A DNA stretch of 5,363 nt from an uncultured Catenibacterium sp. (GTDB lineage: Bacteria > Bacillota_I > Bacilli_A > Erysipelotrichales > Coprobacillaceae). The DNA lies in contig NZ_CAAFOM010000248.1 of NCBI RefSeq assembly GCF_900764565.1, positions 1 to 5,363 on the forward strand, read 5' to 3'. Positions 1 to 5,363 of this stretch are shown in pieces. The position numbers and the translations under genes were made by a program. Position 1 is the first letter of the stretch; every line of letters starts with the position of its first letter. Below the pieces are notes generated by a model that made no database searches, was not told the DNA's origin, and saw only the letters and a program-made list of their open reading frames with translations.

Positions 1-550
1 GCCATAAGTATTTCTGATAACGTTCTTCATCGAGTATACCAATATTCTCTTTCGTATGCTTAGAAATAATATCTAATGCGACTTTCGCAAGATAGAGATT
101 GGTTCCTATTCCACAAGTTGCGGTAATATGTGTCTCTTCAAATACGGCCTCCATCAGCATTTTCGCAAACTCTTTGGCACTCTTATGATAAAGATGCATA
201 TAAGACGTGATATCGATAAAACATTCATCGATAGAATAAACATGAATATCATCAGGCGAGACAAAACGACAATAAATACGATAAATACGTGCTGAATACT
301 CCATATAAAGATGCATACGAGGCATGGCAGTAATATACTCAACGCCTTTAGGAATCTCAAATATACGGCAGCGGTTATGAATCCCCATGCTTTTCATCTT
401 TGGTGTAATCGCAAGACATAAAGCACCATGACCTCTTGTTGAATCTGCAACAACAAGATTTGTCTTAAAGGGATCAAGATGTCTTTCACTGCATTCTACT
501 GATGCAAAGAAAGTTTTCAAATCAATACATAAATATACTTTATTCATCAT
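1..550 (-). CDS. Y-family DNA polymerase (UmuC/YqjW-UvrX type), N-terminal part, cut by window edge
   Basis: Error-prone translesion polymerase of the UmuC branch found in Bacillota chromosomes, plasmids and phages; it copies past damaged bases after SOS-type induction. I translated 183 codons from the ATG at 550 to the window edge. The N-terminus reads CIDLKTFFASVEC, with catalytic Asp10 and the Phe14-Phe15 steric-gate region. The palm motif SIDECF gives catalytic Asp108 and Glu109. NLVVADSTRG, NRCRIFEIP and TATCGIGTNLYLAKVALD are also typical of this branch. Relatives are about 400-420 residues, so the thumb and little-finger domains lie outside the window. AAGGAG at 556-561 is 5 nt before ATG 550 and 8 nt before ATG 547, so either tandem ATG could be used. 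The gene is divergent from the S24 repressor, which probably controls it. The family is firm; the exact subfamily name is inferred. Confidence 0.95.
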   Translation of the reverse strand, partial: MMNKVYLCIDLKTFFASVECSERHLDPFKTNLVVADSTRGHGALCLAITPKMKSMGIHNRCRIFEIPKGVEYITAMPRMHLYMEYSARIYRIYCRFVSPDDIHVYSIDECFIDITSYMHLYHKSAKEFAKMLMEAVFEETHITATCGIGTNLYLAKVALDIISKHTKENIGILDEERYQKYLW

Positions 551-573
551 TCTCTCTCCTTCCTGTTATCCCT

Positions 574-602
574 ATTATAATAAGTGTTGGTGCATATTTC
601 AA
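574..602 (-). promoter_or_regulatory. Promoter of the Y-family polymerase gene with a TGCACCA site in its spacer
   Basis: Reading the minus strand, TTGAAA (602-597) and TATAAT (579-574) are separated by exactly 17 bp, close to the housekeeping sigma consensus. The start of transcription should fall near 567, giving a short leader before the Shine-Dalgarno at 561-556. The spacer carries TGCACCA (594-588), the half-site that recurs twice more in this intergenic region, so a bound repressor would occlude RNA polymerase here. The promoter is seen in sequence; the regulation is inferred. Confidence 0.75.
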
Positions 603-666
603 TCTGTTTTGCACCATAATGGTGATGTATGTACATTGAGTGACGCATTTCATTGCACCAAAATGT
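588..666. promoter_or_regulatory. Putative three-site operator cluster for the S24 repressor
   Basis: TGCACCA occurs at 594-588 (minus strand), 610-616 (plus) and 654-660 (plus). The middle copy belongs to a perfect 13-bp palindrome, CACCATAATGGTG (612-624). The right copy reads TGCACCAAAATG, matching the left arm and centre of the palindrome but not its right arm. Half-site centres are 22 and 44 bp apart, about two and four helical turns, so the left arms lie roughly on one DNA face. The outer sites overlap the polymerase promoter spacer and the repressor -35. No Bacillus-type LexA box (GAAC-N4-GTTC) is present. Repeats and positions are observed; binding by the adjacent repressor is inferred. 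Confidence 0.6.
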
Positions 667-681
667 ATTTTATTGTATAAT
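653..681 (+). promoter_or_regulatory. Promoter of the S24 repressor gene, overlapping the right-hand operator site
   Basis: TTGCAC (653-658) and TATAAT (676-681) are separated by 17 bp. Transcription should begin near 688, leaving a leader of about 15 nt that holds the ribosome binding site GAGGTG (691-696). The -35 lies inside TGCACCA (654-660), which predicts negative autoregulation. Confidence 0.7.
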
Positions 682-702
682 GCCTAAAAAGAGGTGGATT
701 CA

Positions 703-1299
703 ATGAATTTTAAAGATTATCTAAAAAAGTATAAAGAAAAGATGGGTGTATCGAATGAGTATATTGCGAAGCAGTTAGGCGTGAATCGTTCAACTGTCAC
801 TAGATGGTTAAAGGGAGATACAAAGGTAACTAATCCTGAAGTCATAGAGAAGCTTTCTTTTATATTAGGGGCTGATGTAGAATCACTTATTAATAATGAA
901 GAACGTTTTGAAAAGCCTGTGCTTGGAGAAGTAAAAGCAGGCTATGACTTGCTTATTGATGAAAATTTTGAAGGCTATGAACAAGTCACACAGGATGATT
1001 ATTATCGTGGTGATTTCTTTTTACGTGTTGTGGGAGATTCTATGTCAGGAGCACATATTCATGATGGTGATCTTTTGTATGTCAAGAAATGTCATGATGT
1101 ACCAAGTGGAACAATTGCGGTTGTTTTAATAGGACGTAGTGAGGTGACTGTAAAAAAGGTGATAAAAAAAGAAGGGTTACTGATTTTACAGCCAGCTAAC
1201 CCTTCTGTAGATGCACGTTATTATTCTAAGGAAGAAGTAGAAAGTCTTCCTGTAGAAATTATTGGAAAAGCATTATATAGTCGTTCTGATTTAGTATAA
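703..1299 (+). CDS. LexA/HdiR-like S24 self-cleaving transcriptional repressor
   Basis: A 198-residue damage-responsive repressor. Residues about 5-60 form a Cro/cI-type helix-turn-helix domain; the recognition segment is around 17-37 (SNEYIAKQLGVNRSTVTRWL). Residues about 72-195 form the S24 peptidase domain. The expected cleavage dyad is Ala79-Gly80 in GEVKAG, the nucleophile is Ser113 in GDSM, and the catalytic lysine is Lys151 in TVKKV. All parts needed for RecA-stimulated self-cleavage are therefore present. The xre-type HTH makes it closer to HdiR-like and phage cI-like repressors than to LexA, which has a winged helix. I chose ATG 703: GAGGTG at 691-696 is a well-placed Shine-Dalgarno, whereas the in-frame GTG at 694 lies inside it. 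The gene is divergent from the polymerase and overlaps the next gene tail to tail. RecA dependence is known for the family and not shown here. Confidence 0.93.
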   Translation: MNFKDYLKKYKEKMGVSNEYIAKQLGVNRSTVTRWLKGDTKVTNPEVIEKLSFILGADVESLINNEERFEKPVLGEVKAGYDLLIDENFEGYEQVTQDDYYRGDFFLRVVGDSMSGAHIHDGDLLYVKKCHDVPSGTIAVVLIGRSEVTVKKVIKKEGLLILQPANPSVDARYYSKEEVESLPVEIIGKALYSRSDLV

Positions 1300-2028
1300 G
1301 AATTCTTCAATCATTAATGTACTCATACGTTTCTTTAAATCATCAAGTTTATCATCATCACCTAGGCAAAAAGAAATATGTTTATATTCTTCAAATAATG
1401 TCTTCTTGCATGTGATTTCTCTTTGTCCGATTGTTGTTTGATAAAGATGTTCCTGCGTTGTGATATTCATATGATGCTGTAATTCTTTTAAAGCCGCCTG
1501 ACCATTTCGCTTCATCTGTTGATTCTTTTCATCCTGATCATCCATGCTTTCAGCATCAAACATATAAGCACAAATACTATAGTTCTTATGATGACATTCC
1601 TTAAACAAATCATGAATCATATAAGTGAAATCAACAAAGATACCTCCACCTGTACCACCAACAATACCAGAGGCAATTAATACATTAATATGCTCTTCTC
1701 CAGCAATAGAGATCATCTTCTCAATAAGTGTCTTAAATTCACTTCTAATACCTTCATAAACCTTCTTATCTCTAAAGATGCTCTGTCCAAGTGTACGATT
1801 ACAATCTGTTCCACGAGGATCTAAGATAATGATTTCATCATCTGTCATATGTATCTTCTTAATATGAGAAGTCATATCTACAATTCTCATTTCTACTCTA
1901 TTTATATCATCATAATCATTTTTTATTTTACCTTTCAAGGAATCAATGACACCGCCACCAAGTCCTCCTAATCCTGCAATAATAATAGGATCTGCGAGAT
2001 TCATGTTTCTACTAGATTGTAGCCCCAT
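1291..2028 (-). CDS. Short tubulin/FtsZ-like GTPase-domain protein (Tubulin_2-like)
   Basis: A 245-residue protein resembling the N-terminal nucleotide-binding domain of bacterial 'tubulin-like' proteins (Tubulin_2 type). Residues 15-30 form a strand followed by a glycine loop (IIIAGLGGLGGGVIDS). Residues 116-137 form a strand, the tubulin signature-like loop GGTGGG (124-129), and a helix (IFVDFTYMIHDL). NGQAALKEL (175-183) fits the conserved asparagine-containing helix that contacts the guanine base. Glycine loop, GGTG loop and Asn helix come in the expected order. Family members I know of are usually several hundred to over 1,000 residues, so this one is either minimal or a truncated remnant. 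No membrane segment is apparent. ATG 2028 is preferred because GGAGG (2041-2037) sits 8 nt upstream; the ATG at 2043 is fused to that site. The last codons overlap the repressor gene. The substrate, GTP binding and role are inferred only from motifs. Confidence 0.7.
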   Translation of the reverse strand: MGLQSSRNMNLADPIIIAGLGGLGGGVIDSLKGKIKNDYDDINRVEMRIVDMTSHIKKIHMTDDEIIILDPRGTDCNRTLGQSIFRDKKVYEGIRSEFKTLIEKMISIAGEEHINVLIASGIVGGTGGGIFVDFTYMIHDLFKECHHKNYSICAYMFDAESMDDQDEKNQQMKRNGQAALKELQHHMNITTQEHLYQTTIGQREITCKKTLFEEYKHISFCLGDDDKLDDLKKRMSTLMIEEFLY

Positions 2029-2072
2029 AAAGTTATCCTCCATTTCTTACTACGAATAATTCAACCTTCACT

Positions 2073-2100
2073 ATTCTAACATATTTTATACACATTACAA
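2073..2100 (-). promoter_or_regulatory. Likely promoter of the tubulin-like gene
   Basis: On the minus strand, TTGTAA (2100-2095) and TAGAAT (2078-2073) are 16 bp apart, and TGT immediately before the -10 gives an extended -10. The predicted start near 2066 leaves a leader of about 38 nt before ATG 2028. It lies just after the 2113-2148 hairpin, so the gene seems to be its own transcription unit. Confidence 0.5.
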
Positions 2101-2102
2101 TG

Positions 2103-2155
2103 AAAAATAGAAGAAGCTGTAAGGCTCATCTAAGAACCTTACAGCTTCCTTTTTT
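2103..2155. terminator. Bidirectional intrinsic terminator with a 12-bp perfect stem
   Basis: GAAGCTGTAAGG (2113-2124) pairs perfectly with CCTTACAGCTTC (2137-2148) around a 12-nt loop. On the plus strand the stem is followed by C and six T (2149-2155). On the minus strand it is followed by a T-rich tail with five consecutive T (2107-2103). Minus-strand use would end the small gene upstream, whose stop codon (2141-2139) lies inside the stem. The plus-strand T-tract is the better one, although the nearest plus-strand gene ends about 800 bp away. Confidence 0.8.
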
Positions 2156-2303
2156 GCATATAATGAGATGCTTTGATCACTAGATAACGATCAGAATACT
2201 GATAGCCATTTCTCATCATATGACTGTTGGAGAATTTCTTCTGGCATTCTGACTGATTATCTTCCCCACTATAATCAGCATTTTTCTTTTTCTCTTCATT
2301 CAT
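2139..2303 (-). CDS. Small orphan protein, function unknown
   Basis: A possible 54-residue, highly charged, soluble protein: MNEEKKKNADYSGEDNQSEC at the start, ending in HYMQKRKL. I recognise no family, no membrane segment and no metal-binding motif; it has a single cysteine. The frame could begin at ATG 2333 (64 residues), but no Shine-Dalgarno precedes that codon and the predicted transcription start falls almost on it. ATG 2303 has GAGGGG (2321-2316) 12 nt upstream, a slightly long spacing. A promoter-like sequence just upstream and a hairpin terminator containing its stop codon suggest a discrete transcription unit of about 230 nt. That unit could also be a non-coding RNA. Coding status is uncertain. 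Confidence 0.45.
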   Translation of the reverse strand: MNEEKKKNADYSGEDNQSECQKKFSNSHMMRNGYQYSDRYLVIKASHYMQKRKL

Positions 2304-2338
2304 AAGATAACGCTTCCCCTCTTTCAATGCCATAGTCT

Positions 2339-2366
2339 ATTATACAGTAACGATTATATATTACAA
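2339..2366 (-). promoter_or_regulatory. Likely promoter of the small orphan gene
   Basis: On the minus strand, TTGTAA (2366-2361) and a perfect TATAAT (2344-2339) are separated by 16 bp. Transcription would start near 2333, just before the GAGGGG ribosome-binding candidate at 2321-2316. A 10-bp palindrome, TACATATGTA (2369-2378), sits next to the -35 and could be a regulator site. The surrounding 2334-2446 is very AT-rich, and I see no gene in it. Confidence 0.5.
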
Positions 2367-2446
2367 CATACATATGTAACTATTTTAAATTTATATTAAT
2401 TTCATATATACAATTAGAAAAATCATGCATAAATAATGACTTCTAG

Positions 2447-2472
2447 AAAAAAAGAATAGGCCTCGCCTATTC
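2447..2472 (-). terminator. Intrinsic terminator of the DUF1292 gene
   Basis: On the minus strand GAATAGGC (2472-2465), a 3-nt loop GAG and GCCTATTC (2461-2454) form a perfect 8-bp stem followed by seven T (2453-2447). The stem begins with the last base of the TAG stop codon of the gene it serves, so there is no 3' untranslated gap. Confidence 0.88.
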
Positions 2473-2729
2473 TATACAAAGTTGAATTTGTCTTTGTTTC
2501 TCTCTTTGAATATTTCAAAAAGGATATTTGTCTGTTCAGGTGTAACACCTAATAAGCCATCTACACCCTCATCTTTAGTTGGTACAACTTCAAAGATAGA
2601 TACCTGAGTCGTAGATTCACTATGTGGCATCAAAACAACATAAGTACGATCTTCATGAGTGAACTGGTCAAGCATCTTGAATTCAACATCTGTACCTGAT
2701 GCATCTTTTAGTGTAATAATATTATTCAT
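2472..2729 (-). CDS. DUF1292 family protein (YrzB-like)
   Basis: An 85-residue acidic cytoplasmic protein of the DUF1292 family, common and uncharacterised in Bacillota. The start, NIITLKDASGTDVEFKMLDQFTHEDRTYVVLMP (residues 3-35), gives the family pattern: a short beta strand, a 'D-G-x-x-V-E-F' turn, 'LD-x-F', then 'x-YVVL-P'. The second half, VSIFEVVPTKDEG, and the final helix ending EIFKERNKDKF also fit, and the length is normal. ATG 2729 is supported by GAGGT (2741-2737), 7 nt upstream. It follows sbcC by 56 nt on the same strand but has a promoter candidate in that gap and a tight terminator behind it. It can be transcribed alone, possibly with some read-through from sbcC. The molecular function is unknown. 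In many Bacillota the family member near ruvX/yqgF is a different paralogue context, so position says little about role. Confidence 0.85.
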   Translation of the reverse strand: MNNIITLKDASGTDVEFKMLDQFTHEDRTYVVLMPHSESTTQVSIFEVVPTKDEGVDGLLGVTPEQTNILFEIFKERNKDKFNFV

Positions 2730-2749
2730 TGTCTTTACCTCGCGTATTC

Positions 2750-2779
2750 ATTATGCCATAAGACACTATCATACGACAA
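2750..2779 (-). promoter_or_regulatory. Possible promoter of the DUF1292 gene
   Basis: On the minus strand TTGTCG (2779-2774) and CATAAT (2755-2750) are 18 bp apart, with TGG ahead of the -10 as an extended -10. It lies wholly in the 56-nt gap after sbcC. No hairpin terminator was seen in this gap, so read-through from sbcC is also possible. Confidence 0.4.
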
Positions 2780-2785
2780 TCTTTT

Positions 2786-5363
2786 TTAGCTAATCTGCCA
2801 TTTCACATGAGATCCATTGTCATCTTTTGAAACAACTAATTGGTCTTCTATTTCCTGTTTTAATTCTGATACATGGGAGATGATGCCAATGAGTTTAGTT
2901 CCTTCTGACATATCCATCAGTACTTTGACTGCTTCATCTCTTGAATGATCATCAAGAGAACCAAAACCTTCATCAATAAACATAATATCTAAATCAATAC
3001 CTGCAGCACTTTCCTTGATTTCGTCTGCCATACCTAAAGCTAAAGAGAGTGCAGCCATAAATGACTCTCCACCAGATAATGTATTGATTTCTCTTTCAGA
3101 ATCAGTCACAAAAGAATAAACCATTAAATCCAGTCCTTTGTTTTTACCTTCTCCAGCCTGTTCAATATTCTTTAGATGTAGTTCATACTGCCCAGCAGAC
3201 ATATCATAGAAACGTCTATTGGCTTCAATAAGAATACGTTCTAGATAAGTTCTTTGTACATAGGTTTCTAAATCCATTCTAGAACCAGATACATTACCTG
3301 ATAATTGATTATATAGAGTAGTTAACTGATGATTCTTATGAATCAGCTTTTTCGCATGAGTGACTATATCATCTAACTTATTCAATGATTCACTGTTATT
3401 TGTATAATTATGTTCTAATACCTGTACAACACCTGCTTGATTTTTATAAGTGTCCATTGCCTGATTGTATTCATTTTCTAATACAGTAAGTTCAGGATAA
3501 GGCTCTCCATTAATTCCTTTTTCAATTGTTTCCTTCTTAGAACTATATTCAGAAAACTTTCTTGTATAGCTAATATATTGCTGGTTAAATGACTGACTAT
3601 CTTTTTCCTGGTACTTAGAAATAATATCCTGCCAGTGATCACAGCTTAGTTCTTTGACTAAATGAGAATAATTGTTTTCTGTCTGTACAACTCTTTCTTT
3701 TAATAAAGGAATAGAATCATTATAAGTATTAATCAATGTATGACACTTATCATAGGCTTTTTGAGAAGCACTCACTTTCTGTTTAAATAACTTATAGGCA
3801 ATATCTTCTGTCTCTTGATCCTTTATAAGTTTATCTAAAGCCTTTTGTGCTTCTTCTAATGATACATAGCTTAACTGATTCTTTAATTGTGAAATAGTTG
3901 TATCTAGAGAAGCTTTCTTGACTTCATACTGATGAATCGTCTCAGTGATTGCAGTTTCCTTCTCTTCATATTGTTTCAACTTTATATCAATACTTTCAAG
4001 AAGTGTATTTAATTCATTGAAACGTTCTTTCTTACTTCTTAAAAGATCAGCCTGTTGTTGTAATGTCTGTTTTTCATTCACCAATGTCTTTTCAAATAAT
4101 TCTAGATCATTATCACATTCAAGCATCTCACCAAGTTTGCTTAAATCAAGATCATATTTTGTTTTTATATCATCCAATGTTGTCTTTAAAGAAGAAGCCT
4201 TAGCACTTTCTTTCTGCATTAAGATAAGTGCCTGATCTTTTATCTCTCTTAAAGCTTTTAATTCTTCTTTGGTTGGTACCTTACCTTCTTTTAAGCAGGC
4301 AGGAGATGGATGATGAATAGAACCACACACAGGACAAGGTGTTCCTTCTATAAGAGTAGAAGCCAATATACCTGCCTGTGCATCTAGGAAGATCTTATTT
4401 GCCTCTTCATATATATGATTCTTCTTTTCATAACTTTCACTTAAGCGTGCATAGTTGTGTTGCGTAGTCATCAATTCTTTTTCTTTAATTTGCATATTGT
4501 TGAAATCTTTGACTAGCTGATTATAAGATTCCACCTTCAGTTTGAAATCTTTACGCTGTGACTCTAATACAACAACTTCTGTATCAACATCTTTTAAAGT
4601 GTCTAATTCTTTTTTGCTTTCTTCCTGCTTCTTAACTAATGATTCCTTAGAATTCTTTACATGATTCAGCTGTTCAATAGAATCATCTGTATATTTATTA
4701 ATATCAGATATTTCTTTTGCTTTATCGCTTAATATTTTTCTATTGTCTAAATCTTTCTTCGCCTTATCCGTTTCTTGTGTACAATATCTAACAAATTCTT
4801 CGTGTTTTATATCAGCACGATTATCCTTTTCTTTCAATTCATCATACTTTAAGCGAAGTTCAGGCTCTCTTTTTAACTCTTCATCAAGTTTACTTTGCGT
4901 TAATTTCAATTGCTTATCAGCGTCTACATAAGCATCATATGCCTGCTTGATCTTATAAGCATGATCAATTTCTGACGCCATCTTATAGTTGTTTTCAACC
5001 ACTTCTTTTTGAGCAACTAAAGCAGTTAACTGTTTACTGGCTTCTTCTAAATTAGAATAAGCATTGATCAGTTCTTTTCCTTTATCTAACTGGGATTTCT
5101 TCTCCTCCTTTATTTTTTCAGTTTTATTTAAAATCTGTTTCTGTTCATTAAGTTTTTCTTCCTGACTCTTACAATAAGCTTCTAACTCTTCTACAAGTTC
5201 ATCTAAGTAACTGATTTCTCCTCTTTTAATTGCTTCAATATAGAATACCAATTGTTCATGTTCTTCATCAACGTTTAAATGCCCTGCTTCACTCATACAT
5301 TGAGTCTTAATATCACCAATACTCTTCTCAGTTTCTTTCCTGCGTACATTGAGTTCCTCTACA
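2786..5363 (-). CDS. sbcC: SbcC, ATPase subunit of the SbcCD nuclease, N-terminus cut by window edge
   Basis: SbcC (the Rad50-type SMC ATPase) pairs with the SbcD nuclease to open and degrade DNA hairpins and blocked double-strand ends. About 858 codons are visible. The frame stays open upstream of the Met at 5296 to the window edge (reading VEELNVRRKETEKSIGDIKT), so that Met is internal. The missing N-terminal part should contain Walker A and the Q-loop. Order seen: a long coiled coil; the zinc hook CPVC (4336-4325) with nearby His and Cys; the returning coil; the ABC signature LSGGES (3079-3062); Walker B IMFIDEG (2986-2966) with the catalytic Glu; the D-loop GSLDD; and the H-loop His (2875-2873) in IISHVSEL. 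The C-terminal half is complete and intact. sbcD normally lies immediately upstream and would be beyond the right edge. DUF1292 follows on the same strand. Confidence 0.96.
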   Translation of the reverse strand, partial: VEELNVRRKETEKSIGDIKTQCMSEAGHLNVDEEHEQLVFYIEAIKRGEISYLDELVEELEAYCKSQEEKLNEQKQILNKTEKIKEEKKSQLDKGKELINAYSNLEEASKQLTALVAQKEVVENNYKMASEIDHAYKIKQAYDAYVDADKQLKLTQSKLDEELKREPELRLKYDELKEKDNRADIKHEEFVRYCTQETDKAKKDLDNRKILSDKAKEISDINKYTDDSIEQLNHVKNSKESLVKKQEESKKELDTLKDVDTEVVVLESQRKDFKLKVESYNQLVKDFNNMQIKEKELMTTQHNYARLSESYEKKNHIYEEANKIFLDAQAGILASTLIEGTPCPVCGSIHHPSPACLKEGKVPTKEELKALREIKDQALILMQKESAKASSLKTTLDDIKTKYDLDLSKLGEMLECDNDLELFEKTLVNEKQTLQQQADLLRSKKERFNELNTLLESIDIKLKQYEEKETAITETIHQYEVKKASLDTTISQLKNQLSYVSLEEAQKALDKLIKDQETEDIAYKLFKQKVSASQKAYDKCHTLINTYNDSIPLLKERVVQTENNYSHLVKELSCDHWQDIISKYQEKDSQSFNQQYISYTRKFSEYSSKKETIEKGINGEPYPELTVLENEYNQAMDTYKNQAGVVQVLEHNYTNNSESLNKLDDIVTHAKKLIHKNHQLTTLYNQLSGNVSGSRMDLETYVQRTYLERILIEANRRFYDMSAGQYELHLKNIEQAGEGKNKGLDLMVYSFVTDSEREINTLSGGESFMAALSLALGMADEIKESAAGIDLDIMFIDEGFGSLDDHSRDEAVKVLMDMSEGTKLIGIISHVSELKQEIEDQLVVSKDDNGSHVKWQIS

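Noticed and set aside
106..111. SIDECF in place of SIDEAF/SIDEVF in the polymerase palm motif (residue positions)
   Set aside because: The catalytic Asp and Glu are intact, and as I recall Cys at the next position is common in this Bacillota UmuC branch, so it is not a defect.
154..360. 68-codon minus-strand open frame rich in Ile, Leu and Phe
   Set aside because: It is an out-of-frame shadow inside the Y-family polymerase gene, whose own frame carries clear catalytic motifs; no ribosome binding site supports it.
629..636. Palindrome ATGTACAT between the divergent promoters
   Set aside because: It is only 8 bp, occurs once, and does not resemble the three repeated half-sites; it is likely chance in AT-rich DNA.
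551..702. Canonical Bacillus-type LexA box (GAAC-N4-GTTC)
   Set aside because: No match was found in the divergent region; the repeated element there is TGCACCA.
944..1129. 61-codon plus-strand open frame
   Set aside because: It is a shadow in another frame of the S24 repressor, with no family resemblance.
3945..4235. 96-codon plus-strand open frame rich in Ser and Phe
   Set aside because: It is antisense to the SbcC coiled coil. The Ser/Phe/Leu bias is what the complement of Lys/Glu-rich codons gives.
4743..4931. 62-codon plus-strand open frame
   Set aside because: Same explanation: a complement of the SbcC coiled-coil coding region.
5294..5296. SbcC beginning at the Met encoded here
   Set aside because: The same frame is open for 22 more codons to the window edge and no Shine-Dalgarno precedes this Met. 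The SbcC family also needs an N-terminal Walker A domain further upstream.
5297..5353. Repeated ACTCAATGTA near the right end, with its complement also at 632-641
   Set aside because: The two right-end copies are within the SbcC reading frame and the third is far away; there is no array structure, so this is coincidence.

Overview
The window is AT-rich, compactly packed bacterial DNA with Shine-Dalgarno-led genes and short intrinsic terminators. The protein families fit a low-GC Gram-positive (Bacillota): a YqjW/UvrX-type UmuC polymerase, a DUF1292 protein and a zinc-hook SbcC. An Erysipelotrichia or related gut lineage is my guess from the overall feel of the proteins; I could not test it.

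Layout, left to right. (1) Positions 1-550, minus strand: the N-terminal part of a Y-family translesion DNA polymerase, running off the left edge. (2) Positions 551-702: a divergent control region with a near-consensus promoter for each neighbour and three copies of the half-site TGCACCA. One copy is in the polymerase promoter spacer, one is part of a perfect 13-bp palindrome midway, and one lies on the -35 of the right-hand gene. (3) Positions 703-1299, plus strand: a complete LexA/HdiR-like repressor (HTH plus self-cleaving S24 peptidase). (4) Positions 1291-2028, minus strand: a short tubulin/FtsZ-like protein of the 'Tubulin_2' type, overlapping the repressor tail to tail by 9 bp. (5) Positions 2113-2155: a strong 12-bp-stem hairpin usable as a terminator in both directions. 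(6) Positions 2139-2303, minus strand: a possible 54-residue orphan protein with its own promoter. (7) Positions 2472-2729, minus strand: a DUF1292 protein with its own intrinsic terminator. (8) Positions 2786-5363, minus strand: SbcC, the ATPase subunit of the SbcCD nuclease, open at the right edge and lacking its N-terminal Walker A part.

How they may work together: the repressor and polymerase form a self-contained DNA-damage mutagenesis switch. The repressor would bind the TGCACCA sites and silence both promoters until RecA-stimulated cleavage at its Ala-Gly bond releases them. SbcC also acts in DNA repair but is separated by terminators and promoters and is probably regulated independently. 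The least expected gene is the small tubulin-like protein. Because the repressor gene has no visible terminator of its own, its transcript could run antisense through the whole tubulin-like gene to the hairpin at 2113-2155.
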